Both the position numbers and the translations under genes were made by a program. A stretch of DNA of 64,000 bases. It comes from an uncultured Bacteroidales bacterium. GTDB taxonomy: Bacteria > Bacteroidota > Bacteroidia > Bacteroidales > Bacteroidaceae. A model generated the notes under the pieces. That model ran no database searches, was not told where the DNA came from, and saw nothing but the letters and a program-made list of their open reading frames with translations. The stretch is taken from the NCBI GenBank assembly GCA_902779845.1, contig CACZCZ010000020.1, positions 1 to 64,000 of the forward strand, given 5' to 3'. Each line of letters starts with the position of its first letter. The stretch's first letter is position 1. Positions 27,701 to 34,403 of the stretch are shown here, piece after piece.

Positions 27701-29498
27701 CCAGTTGCGTGTTCGTCAGCACAGGCTGTGGCAGACGAACCATCTTACAGTTCGACGCATCGGGGGTGAGGATGTTTGTGCCCACGGCTCCGATGTATTC
27801 GGTCAGCGACATCACCAGCTCTTCGCGAATCGGGTCGATGGCGGGATTCGTCACCTGGGCGAACTGCTGACGGAAGTAGTTGAAGAGAATCTGCGGACGG
27901 TCGCTGATGACGGCCAGCGGCGTGTCGTTGCCCATGGCTGCCACGGGCTCCTGTCCTGCCGTGGCCATCGGAATGATGGTCTTGTCGATGTCCTCCTGAC
28001 CGAAGCCGAAAGCGATGAGCTTGCGTTCAAGGTCGCTGACACCATTCTCCACGTGGCGTCCGCTCTTGAGCTTCTCCAGCTGAATGCGGTTCGTCTGAAG
28101 CCACTCGCGATAGGGGTGTGCCTTGGCCAGCTGTTCCTTGATTTCGCCGTCGTAGTAGATTTTGCCCTCCTGCGTGTCAATGAGCAATATCTTGCCGGGC
28201 TGCAGACGTCCCTTGCTCACCACATCGCTGGGGTCGAAGTCCATCACGCCGACCTCCGAGGCCACGACAATCATTCCATTCTTGGTGATTGTGTAGCGGC
28301 TGGGACGCAAGCCGTTGCGGTCGAGCATCCCGCCTGCATAGCGACCATCTGAGAACAGCAAGGCTGCGGGGCCGTCCCACGGCTCCATCAGGATGGAATG
28401 GTACTCGTAGAACGCCTTCAAGTCCTCGCTGATGGGGTTCTTGTCGTTGAAGCTCTCGGGCACCAGAATGGCCATCGCCTGCGGCAACGAGAGTCCGCTC
28501 ATCATCAGGAACTCAAAGACATTGTCGAGCGAAGCAGAGTCGCTCATGCCCTCCTGCACAATCGGGCGCAGGTCCTTGATGTCACCCAAAGCCTCGCTGT
28601 TGAGCACGCTTTCCCTCGCTTTCATCCAACCGCGGTTTCCACGAATCGTGTTGATCTCGCCGTTATGCGCCAGCAAACGGAACGGCTGTGCCAGCGACCA
28701 CGTGGGGAATGTGTTGGTGGAGAAACGCGAGTGCACCAGCGCCAGTCCGCTCGTGAAATAGGGACTGGACAAGTCTGGGAAGTATCTTCGCAGCTGACCT
28801 GAAGTCAACATACCCTTATAGATGATGTTCTTCGAGGAAAGGGAACAGATGTAAGCCTCACCCCCGACCCCTCTCCCAGAGGCGAGGGGAGTAGATACCT
28901 TTGCCATTTCGGCTATACGGTTCTCAATCCTTTTCCTAACTTTATATAATGTACGGTCAAGCTCCGACACATCCCCCTGAATGATACCACTCCCCTCGCC
29001 CTTTGGAGAGGGGTCGGGGGTGAGGCTGGTTGTTATGAAGATTTGCTTAATCTCCGGCTCCACTTCCCTTGCCGCAGCACCCAGCACCTCCGGGCATGTC
29101 GGCACCGTGCGCACGTGCATCAGCTGCAAGCCTTCGCGCTCAATCTCCTCGATCATCACGCTCAGGATCTGCTCCTGTGCCTTTTCATCCTTCGGCAGGA
29201 ACACCAAGCCTGTTCCGTAGGTGCCCTTCTCCGGCACAGGAATACCCTGCAACAGAATAAACTCATGCGGAATCTGTACCATAATACCTGCACCGTCGCC
29301 CGTCTTGTCGCGCGTCTCGGCTCCGCGGTGCTCCATGTTCTCCAGCACCTTCAGCGCGTTATCCACCAACTCGTGGCTTTTGCCACCGTGGATGTTCACC
29401 ACCATCCCCACGCCACAGGCATCGTGCTCATAGGCTTCTTGATAAAGGGACTTTGGGGAGGTTGTTGAATGATTTTGACTAATTGCGCTCTTTTCCAT
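24738..29498 (-). CDS. gltB: Glutamate synthase, large subunit, with element insertions
   Basis: Makes two glutamates from glutamine and 2-oxoglutarate. Short propeptide, then the catalytic Cys28 in EHDACGVGMVVN (Ntn amidotransferase), the central and FMN barrel domains (GGTGASPASSMRFAG), the [3Fe-4S] motif CVMMRKCNTNTCPVGVAT and the C-terminal beta-helix (GGRVVVLGKTGRNFAAGMSG). At 1586 residues it is longer than usual because five 36-bp elements are read in frame ([28 protein letters not shown] and variants) plus one decayed copy at 25690-25727. All lie in likely loops between conserved blocks. ATG 29498 was chosen because it gives a short propeptide and avoids dapL. Probably active despite the insertions (inference). 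Confidence 0.95.
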   Translation of the reverse strand: MEKSAISQNHSTTSPKSLYQEAYEHDACGVGMVVNIHGGKSHELVDNALKVLENMEHRGAETRDKTGDGAGIMVQIPHEFILLQGIPVPEKGTYGTGLVFLPKDEKAQEQILSVMIEEIEREGLQLMHVRTVPTCPEVLGAAAREVEPEIKQIFITTSLTPDPSPKGEGSGIIQGDVSELDRTLYKVRKRIENRIAEMAKVSTPLASGRGVGGEAYICSLSSKNIIYKGMLTSGQLRRYFPDLSSPYFTSGLALVHSRFSTNTFPTWSLAQPFRLLAHNGEINTIRGNRGWMKARESVLNSEALGDIKDLRPIVQEGMSDSASLDNVFEFLMMSGLSLPQAMAILVPESFNDKNPISEDLKAFYEYHSILMEPWDGPAALLFSDGRYAGGMLDRNGLRPSRYTITKNGMIVVASEVGVMDFDPSDVVSKGRLQPGKILLIDTQEGKIYYDGEIKEQLAKAHPYREWLQTNRIQLEKLKSGRHVENGVSDLERKLIAFGFGQEDIDKTIIPMATAGQEPVAAMGNDTPLAVISDRPQILFNYFRQQFAQVTNPAIDPIREELVMSLTEYIGAVGTNILTPDASNCKMVRLPQPVLTNTQLDILCNIRYKGFRTIKLPMTFSLKSSPSLTPSPSPKGEGSDYSQAGEALGMALDKLCKDAEKAVDDGYNYIILTDKIDNAEVSTPLASGRGVGGEAFYIPSLLAVSAVHHYLISVGKRVQTALIVESGEIREVMHAALLLGYGASAICPYMTFAVLDDLVKKHKIQEEYATAEANYIKAVDKGLKKIMSKMGISTIRSYRGAKIFESIGLGEDLLRRYFGTEVSTIGGIGLKEIARDAIRLHEESLTPSPSPTGEGSGYLKNNGQFSWRKDGILHAWNPETIAKLQIATRTGSYEKFKEWAIAVDEKEKPVFLRDFLTFKKVSAPLAIDEVEPVESIVRHFVTGAMSFGALSIEAHEALALAMNKLGTRSNTGEGGEDNARYHTEVDGVSLSSKTKQIASGRFGVTAEYLVNAEEIQIKVAQGAKPGEGGQLPGFKVNDIIAKTRNAIPGISLISPPPHHDIYSIEDLAQLIFDLKNINPTAAVSVKLVAESGVGTIAAGVAKAKADLIVISGAEGGTGASPASSMRFAGISPEIGLAETQQTLVKNGLRAQVRLQTDGQLKTSKDVIIMAMLGADEFSFGTLPLIVLGCVMMRKCNTNTCPVGVATQDERLRARFMGRAEYVVNYFTFLAQQVREYLAEIGVRRLKDIIGRTDLIEVKTLSPLSRKGESLTSFDSCAKWNAIDFSRLLHQPATDVPLYWDRSEFTKVSGVKDEEIIKAAQVAIDAQEEVNLDYAIKNTDRAVGTMLSGVIAKKYGEAGLPDGTINIKFKGSAGQSFGAFAVRGLNLKLEGECNDYFGKGLSGGRISILPPARISADFRAEDNIIAGNTGLYGATSGELYVNGRVGERFGVRNSGAIAVIEGAGDHCCEYMTGGRVVVLGKTGRNFAAGMSGGLAYVYDPDHTFDYFCNMDMVELSLVEDGISRKELLELIRQHYLHTGSALAGRMLDDWHRYIEDFIQVTPIEYKRVLEEEKMAKLKEKIENVQRDY
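25690..25727 (-). repeat. Decayed palindromic element in gltB
   Basis: Read as TLSPLSRKGESLT on the coding strand; similar order of Pro, Lys-Gly-Glu-Ser to the intact copies but many changes. Confidence 0.5.
26934..26969 (-). repeat. 36-bp palindromic element, single copy in gltB
   Basis: Forward orientation relative to the gene, read as LTPSPSPTGEGS. Followed by GGTTACC, the flank of the first-half subtype. No inverted partner was found nearby. Confidence 0.85.
27420..27455 (+). repeat. 36-bp palindromic element, second half of pair B in gltB
   Basis: Reverse orientation relative to the gene, read as STPLASGRGVGGEA and preceded by the flank GGTATCTACT. Partner at 27585-27620. Confidence 0.88.
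27585..27620 (-). repeat. 36-bp palindromic element, first half of pair B in gltB
   Basis: Read as [12 protein letters not shown] in gltB, flank GGGGAGTGATTAC. Separated from its inverted partner by 129 bp of ordinary gltB sequence. Confidence 0.88.
28857..28892 (+). repeat. 36-bp palindromic element, second half of pair A in gltB
   Basis: Read as STPLASGRGVGGEA on the coding strand, preceded by AAGGTATCTACT. Identical in core to the copy at 27420. Confidence 0.88.
28989..29024 (-). repeat. 36-bp palindromic element, first half of pair A in gltB
   Basis: Read as [12 protein letters not shown], flank GGGGAGTGGTATC. The pair encloses 96 bp that encode normal GltB residues (SELDRTLYKVRKRIENRI). 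Confidence 0.88.
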
Positions 29499-29544
29499 TG
29501 TATATAATGTTTTATGATTTCTTGAAAGGTAATCACTCAATTCC

Positions 29545-30720
29545 TCAAAGGGAGAGTGAGGGAAGGGTCTTCCTGATTCTTTCCAGCGCTTCTGCTGTGT
29601 TCTCATGTGTGCCAAAAGCCGTCAAACGCACATAGCCTTCGCCGCTGGGACCGAAACCAGCACCGGGCGTGCACACCACATGGGCGGAATGCAGCATCCA
29701 TTCGAAGAACTCCCAAGAACTCCCCTCAACTCCTACCCAAATATACGGTGCATCTACGCCACCATAAACCGTGAAGCCCATGGCAGTGAGTGACTCGCGC
29801 ATCAGGCGTGCATTCTCCATGTAGTAGGCGATGGTAGCCTTAACCTGTTCCTTACCCGCGGGCGTGTAGATGGCCTCGGCAGCACGCTGACTGAGGTAGC
29901 TTGTGCCGTTGAACTTCGTGCACTGGCGTCGGTTCCAAAGGGCGTTCAAAAGCCCAAGGGCCTTCGGCACCACGGTATAGCCGCAGCGTATGCCCGTGAA
30001 ACCGGCCGTCTTGGAATAGCTGTGAAACTCCACCGCACACTGCTTGGCGCCTGGTATCTCATAGATGCTGTGGGGCACATCCTCACTCTGGATGTAGGCC
30101 TCGTAGGCAGCATCGTAGAAAATAAGGACATTCTCGCGAATGGCATAATCTACCCACACCTTCAGCTGTTCTCTGTTGAGCGTCGTGCCCGTCGGATTGT
30201 TGGGATAGCAGAGATAGATGACGTCAACGTGCTCGCTTGGCAGCTCCGGCACAAAGCCGTTCTCTGCCGTGCAGGGCAGCTTTACGATACGGCGACCTGC
30301 CATCACATTAGAATCCACATACACGGGATAGACGGGATCGGTGACCGCTACCACGCAGTCCTCTGCCAGCAGCTCTTGAAAATTACCTGTGTCACTCTTG
30401 GCTCCGTCGCTGACGAACACCTCGTCTGCTTCTATGTTGATGCCACGGGCGCGGAAATCGTGGGTCACAATGGCTTCACGCAAGAAGTCGTAGCCGCGTT
30501 CAGGACCATAACCACGGAACGTCGTTGACGTAGCCATCTCGTCGGCCGCCTTGTGCAAAGCCTCGATAACAGCGGGAGCCAGCGGCTGCGTCACATCGCC
30601 TATGCCAAGTGAGATGACATCTGCATCGGGTGACTGCATCTTGAACGCCTTCACCTTCTTGGCAATGTCTGCAAACAGATAATTGCTCGCCAGATTCAAA
30701 TAATTCTCGTTTATTTTCAT
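29545..30720 (-). CDS. dapL: LL-diaminopimelate aminotransferase
   Basis: PLP enzyme converting tetrahydrodipicolinate and glutamate directly to LL-diaminopimelate, for lysine and peptidoglycan. The 391-residue protein matches class I aminotransferases of the DapL group: [38 protein letters not shown], and the PLP lysine in [22 protein letters not shown] 30720 gives [11 protein letters not shown], the expected start; the upstream reading adds five residues. It follows dapF by 46 bp and uses glutamate as amino donor, which links it to the gltBD genes next door. Confidence 0.95.
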   Translation of the reverse strand: MKINENYLNLASNYLFADIAKKVKAFKMQSPDADVISLGIGDVTQPLAPAVIEALHKAADEMATSTTFRGYGPERGYDFLREAIVTHDFRARGINIEADEVFVSDGAKSDTGNFQELLAEDCVVAVTDPVYPVYVDSNVMAGRRIVKLPCTAENGFVPELPSEHVDVIYLCYPNNPTGTTLNREQLKVWVDYAIRENVLIFYDAAYEAYIQSEDVPHSIYEIPGAKQCAVEFHSYSKTAGFTGIRCGYTVVPKALGLLNALWNRRQCTKFNGTSYLSQRAAEAIYTPAGKEQVKATIAYYMENARLMRESLTAMGFTVYGGVDAPYIWVGVEGSSWEFFEWMLHSAHVVCTPGAGFGPSGEGYVRLTAFGTHENTAEALERIRKTLPSLSL

Positions 30721-30766
30721 TGTCTTTATGATCACTTTTCTCTTTTCTCTTTTCTCTTTTCACTTT

Positions 30767-31690
30767 TCATTTCCCACGCTCCCCTAGGGGGAGCGGGGCC
30801 ATCACCTCCCCTTCATACACGAACTCCGCAGGTCCTGTCATGTACACGTGCCCGTCGGCTTCACGCCATTCAATCTCCAGCTCGCCGCCATCCATAATGA
30901 TGCGGCTCGCACGTCCGGCACGTCCCGTCTTGCAGGCCGCCACCGCCGTGGCACAAGCACCTGTTCCGCAAGCCTGGGTGATACCACTGCCGCGTTCCCA
31001 AACGCGCACTCGAATGCCGTCAGGACGCATTTCGGCAAATTCGATGTTGCAGCGTTCAGGAAACGCGGGATGGTACTCAAGAATTGCTCCTTCGCGGGCA
31101 ACGTCAATCGCGTCCACATCGTCCACGAAGATGACATAGTGTGGGTTGCCCATGGAAACAAATGTTCCAGCCTCACCCCCAACCCCTCTCCGAATGGCGA
31201 GGGGAGTAGATAGCTTAGCCCCAATGGAGGGGTTGTATTGTTTGGGATTCTCGAAAATGGGCTCACCCATATCTACCGTCACGCTTTCCACGATGCCATC
31301 AGTAATATGCAAGTAGAGAGTCTTAATGCCGGAGAGCGTCAGCAACCTAATCTGTTTTTCATGGTGACCACTCCCCTCGCCCTTTGGAGAGGGGTCGGGG
31401 GTGAGTCCCTTCTCATAGACATATTTCCCGATGCAGCGGCTGGCATTGCCGCACATCATGGCCTCCGAGCCATCGGCATTGAAGATTCGCATTGAGAAAT
31501 CAGCCTCAGAAATTGGACTTCTTCCGATGAGCACGAGGCCGTCAGACCCTATCCCCTTGTGGCGATCGCTCCACACACGGGCTGCCGCAACCGGATCCCC
31601 TATATTATATAATAAGGTGTCAACGTAGATGTAATCGTTGCCAGCTCCATGCATTTTAGTGAAGTGGATAAGACCTGTCGTTTTGCTCAT
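30767..31690 (-). CDS. dapF: Diaminopimelate epimerase with element insertions
   Basis: Converts LL- to meso-diaminopimelate using two cysteines. Both are visible: [18 protein letters not shown] in the first half and [13 protein letters not shown] in the second. The 307-residue length is larger than the family's usual 260-280 because two 36-bp elements are translated in frame: [12 protein letters not shown] after EKG and [14 protein letters not shown] before [12 protein letters not shown]. The C-terminal residues PLPLGERGK also come from a palindrome (30778-30796). The insertions avoid the active site, so activity is probably kept. A near-consensus -7 box (TACTTTG, 31730-31736) lies upstream, divergent from glnK. 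Confidence 0.95.
   Translation of the reverse strand: MSKTTGLIHFTKMHGAGNDYIYVDTLLYNIGDPVAAARVWSDRHKGIGSDGLVLIGRSPISEADFSMRIFNADGSEAMMCGNASRCIGKYVYEKGLTPDPSPKGEGSGHHEKQIRLLTLSGIKTLYLHITDGIVESVTVDMGEPIFENPKQYNPSIGAKLSTPLAIRRGVGGEAGTFVSMGNPHYVIFVDDVDAIDVAREGAILEYHPAFPERCNIEFAEMRPDGIRVRVWERGSGITQACGTGACATAVAACKTGRAGRASRIIMDGGELEIEWREADGHVYMTGPAEFVYEGEVMAPLPLGERGK
30778..30796. repeat. Perfect palindrome at the 3' end of dapF
   Basis: CGCTCCCC-TAG-GGGGAGCG. It rewrites the last codons of dapF (PLPLGERGK). Polypyrimidine TTTTCTC units follow at 30735-30770. Confidence 0.75.
31172..31207 (+). repeat. 36-bp palindromic element, second half of dapF pair
   Basis: Read as [14 protein letters not shown] in dapF, preceded on the coding strand by AAGCTATCTACT. 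Confidence 0.88.
31370..31405 (-). repeat. 36-bp palindromic element, first half of dapF pair
   Basis: Read as [12 protein letters not shown] in dapF, flank GGGGAGTGGTCACC. It is 162 bp away from its inverted partner at 31172-31207. Confidence 0.88.
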
Positions 31691-31875
31691 ATAGCAATCA
31701 AATAATTACCATTTTGTTTTATTTTGATGCAAAGTAAGAGCATTTTGCTCACACAACAACCAATTTCTATACAAAATCACCGCAAATAATGTATTTTAAT
31801 TGACAAATATCAATAAACTGCCATTCGAATTGTCGAAAGTTGCAAATTATTAGCTGCTTTGATTTCAAAATGTCA

Positions 31876-31883
31876 TACCTTTG
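31876..31883 (+). promoter_or_regulatory. -7 box upstream of glnK-amtB
   Basis: TACCTTTG 60 bp before the glnK ATG. No good -33 box was seen at the usual distance. The 253-bp gap to dapF is AT-rich and holds no gene. Confidence 0.65.
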
Positions 31884-31943
31884 CAGCGAAAACATTGCAA
31901 TGTGTAAGCAAATCAGGACGCTCAGTAATTAAATGTTTAAGGT

Positions 31944-32291
31944 ATGAAAAAGATTGAAGCGATTATTCGGAAAACGAAATTCGAAGATGTCAAGGAAGCA
32001 TTGCTCTCATCGGACATCGACTGGTTCGAGTATCACGACGTGCACGGCATCGGACAGAGCCGACAGGAACGTATTTACCGTGGCGTCCAGTATTCAACAG
32101 ATGTCATCGAGCGCGTAGCAGTGACCATCGTGTGTCGCGAGCAGTTTGTTGATCCTACCGTGAAGGTAATCATCGACACAGCTCACACGGGTGAGGTCGG
32201 CGACGGCCGCATCTTCGTAAGTGAGATGATAGACACCTGGAGCATCAGAACAGGCGAGCACGGCGACACGGTTTTGAGAGATAAGAAATAA
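31944..32291 (+). CDS. glnK: Nitrogen regulatory protein P-II (GlnK/GlnB type)
   Basis: A 115-residue P-II trimer subunit that senses 2-oxoglutarate and energy state and blocks the ammonium channel when nitrogen is ample. Seen: MKKIEAIIRKTKFEDVKEAL at the start, the T-loop with ERIYRGVQYSTD (Tyr at the family's modification position), VKVIIDTAHTGEVGDGRIFV (B-loop) and SIRTGEHGDTV at the C-terminus. It is followed after 35 bp by amtB, the classical glnK-amtB pair, which favours GlnK over GlnB. A -7 box precedes it. Confidence 0.95.
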   Translation: MKKIEAIIRKTKFEDVKEALLSSDIDWFEYHDVHGIGQSRQERIYRGVQYSTDVIERVAVTIVCREQFVDPTVKVIIDTAHTGEVGDGRIFVSEMIDTWSIRTGEHGDTVLRDKK

Positions 32292-32326
32292 AAGGATAAC
32301 AACGCAACACATTATTATATATAATT

Positions 32327-33580
32327 ATGAACGACATTGCACTTTCTTTAGATACTGTATGGATGCTATTGGCAGCTATGTTGGTGTTTTTCATGCAGCC
32401 CGGCTTTGCGCTGTGCGAGGCAGGCTTCACACGCGGAAAGAACACCGTCAACATACTCTTTAAGAACTTCGTTGATTTCATGTTCGGTTCGCTGCTGTTC
32501 TGGTTTGTGGGCTTCGGCTTCATGTTCGGATCAGACGGTGCCGGCTTCATCGGCGCACCCAACTGGGGCGACCTGAGCTTCTACAAAGGCGAGCTGCCCG
32601 TAGAGGGTTTCCTCATTTTCGAGACGGTCTTCTGCGCCACCTCAGCCACCATCGTCAGCGGCGCCATGGCAGAGCGCACAAAGTTCTCGATGTACGTGAT
32701 CTACAGCGCGATGATCTCGCTGATCATCTACCCCATCGAGGGACACTGGACATGGGGCGGCGGTTGGCTCTGCAACGATGCTGCCGACAGCTTTATGATG
32801 ACGACTTTCGGGGACGTATTTCACGACTTCGCCGGCTCTGCCATCGTGCATAGCGTGGGCGGCGTGCTGGCTCTCATCGGTGCCATCGCCCTCGGTGCCC
32901 GTCGTGGCAAGTACGGCAAGGACGGCAAGAGCCGCGCTATCCCAGGTCACTCGCTGACGCTGGCAGCCCTCGGCGTCTTCATCCTGTGGATGGGCTGGTT
33001 CGGCTTCAACCCCGGCTCACAGCTTGCCGCCTCCGGTGAGGTCAACCGCACCGCCATCAGCCACGTATTCCTGACCACGAACCTCGCCGCAGCAGCAGGT
33101 GGTGTTGCAACGATGTTCCTCACATGGCTGAAGTACAAGAAACCATCGTTCTCCTTGACGCTCAACGGCGTACTCGCAGGCCTCGTGGGTATCACAGCGG
33201 GGTGCGACCTTGTGTCACCCGTGGGCGCAGTCATCATCGGTCTTGTCTGCGGCACTGTGTTGGTCTTCAGCATTGAGTTCATCGATCACAAACTTCACAT
33301 CGATGATCCTGTCGGCGCCTCCAGCGTTCATGGTGTCTGCGGTATTCTCGGAACACTGCTGACTGGCTTGCTCTCTACGAGCAACGGAGCCTTTTACGGT
33401 CATGGTTGGGGCTTCTTCGGAGCTGAAGCTTTCGGTATCCTCGTCATTGACCTCTGGGCTGCTGCCTGTGGCCTCATCCTCTTCTACGGTATCAAGAAGC
33501 TGCACGGTCTTCGCGTTCCCGCCCGCATCGAGGACGAAGGACTTGACGTGTACGAACACGGAGAGCTGTGCTATAACTAA
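32327..33580 (+). CDS. amtB: Ammonium transporter
   Basis: Inner-membrane trimeric ammonium channel, 417 residues with eleven predicted helices. The pore histidine pair is visible in FAGSAIVHSVGGVLAL and DPVGASSVHGVCGILGT, and the Amt signature HDFAGS precedes the first. The N-terminal segment LSLDTVWMLLAAMLVFFMQP fits the first helix. It is paired with glnK upstream. The gap to the next gene carries a GC-rich palindromic element right after the stop (33584-33619), which may form an attenuating hairpin. Confidence 0.96.
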   Translation: MNDIALSLDTVWMLLAAMLVFFMQPGFALCEAGFTRGKNTVNILFKNFVDFMFGSLLFWFVGFGFMFGSDGAGFIGAPNWGDLSFYKGELPVEGFLIFETVFCATSATIVSGAMAERTKFSMYVIYSAMISLIIYPIEGHWTWGGGWLCNDAADSFMMTTFGDVFHDFAGSAIVHSVGGVLALIGAIALGARRGKYGKDGKSRAIPGHSLTLAALGVFILWMGWFGFNPGSQLAASGEVNRTAISHVFLTTNLAAAAGGVATMFLTWLKYKKPSFSLTLNGVLAGLVGITAGCDLVSPVGAVIIGLVCGTVLVFSIEFIDHKLHIDDPVGASSVHGVCGILGTLLTGLLSTSNGAFYGHGWGFFGAEAFGILVIDLWAAACGLILFYGIKKLHGLRVPARIEDEGLDVYEHGELCYN

Positions 33581-33583
33581 AGA

Positions 33584-33619
33584 CTCACCCCCTACCCTCC
33601 TTGTGAGGGAGGGGGTGGT
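33584..33619. repeat. Palindromic element between amtB and the barrel gene
   Basis: CTCACCCCCTACCCTCC, a short loop, then GGGAGGGGGTGG: an imperfect hairpin of the same general make-up as the in-gene elements, three bases after the amtB stop. No T-run, so a role as attenuator or RNA stabiliser is only possible. Confidence 0.6.
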
Positions 33620-33660
33620 TACCTAACAAAACTTTAAACCATAAATAAAACATTATCAAT

Positions 33661-34398
33661 ATGAACACAAAACACTTTATATATATTTTCTCCTTGTTGT
33701 CGATTCTGTCTATGCCGCTATCGGCACAGGATATCACTCCCCTCCCTGAAAAGGAGGTGTCAAAGAAGAGTCCGGTCTCTGCCATCCTCGCTATAGACCT
33801 CGTCAACCAATATATCTGGCGTGGTCAGGATCTTGGCAACGTCAGTGTGCAACCCACTCTCGGCTTGGAATGGAAGGGCCTGAGCCTCAGCGCATGGGGC
33901 AACGTTGGCATCAGCAACTGGGCGGACACGAAAGAGCTTGACCTCACGCTCAGCTACACCTACAAGGGTTTCACGGTGGGCATCACAGACTACTGGACAG
34001 ACGGCAGCGACTACTTCCTGTACAAAAACGGTGAGACCAACCATATCTGGGAGGCTGGCATCGGCTACGACTTCGGTTTCCTCGCAATCTCGTGGTACAC
34101 GAATTTCGCCGGCGCCGACGGTGTGAATGGCGACGGGAATCGCGCCTATAGCAGCTACTTCGAGATCTCTGCCCCGTTCCGTCTGGGCGGCCTCGAATGG
34201 GAAGCCGCCGTGGGGATGGTTCCATGGAAGACAACCACCTATGACACCAACGGCTTTGCTGTCACCAACGTCAGCCTGAAAGCCACCAAGGACTTCGTCA
34301 TCAAGGAGAAATATCATCTTCCAGTCTTTGCAGGACTGACGGCAAACCCGAATTCCAAGAAATTCTATTTCCTCTGCGGCATATCATTCTCATTATAA
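33661..34398 (+). CDS. Outer-membrane beta-barrel protein linked to ammonium genes
   Basis: A 245-residue protein with signal peptide MNTKHFIYIFSLLSILSMPLSA and about eight to ten amphipathic strands of alternating pattern (DLVNQYIWRGQDLGNVSVQP, LSLSAWGNVGISNW, LDLTLSYTYKGFTVGITDYW), ending in FYFLCGISFSL with a terminal aromatic/hydrophobic residue as in barrels. Such proteins are often encoded next to glnK-amtB in Bacteroidales, so a pore for nitrogen compounds is plausible but unproven. It precedes pyrG by 5 bp. Confidence 0.75.
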   Translation: MNTKHFIYIFSLLSILSMPLSAQDITPLPEKEVSKKSPVSAILAIDLVNQYIWRGQDLGNVSVQPTLGLEWKGLSLSAWGNVGISNWADTKELDLTLSYTYKGFTVGITDYWTDGSDYFLYKNGETNHIWEAGIGYDFGFLAISWYTNFAGADGVNGDGNRAYSSYFEISAPFRLGGLEWEAAVGMVPWKTTTYDTNGFAVTNVSLKATKDFVIKEKYHLPVFAGLTANPNSKKFYFLCGISFSL

Positions 34399-34403
34399 CT
34401 CAT

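Noticed and set aside
27420-29024. Inteins or introns in gltB
   Set aside because: The added parts are about 12-16 codons each with no splicing motifs, and the sequence between paired elements is conserved enzyme sequence.
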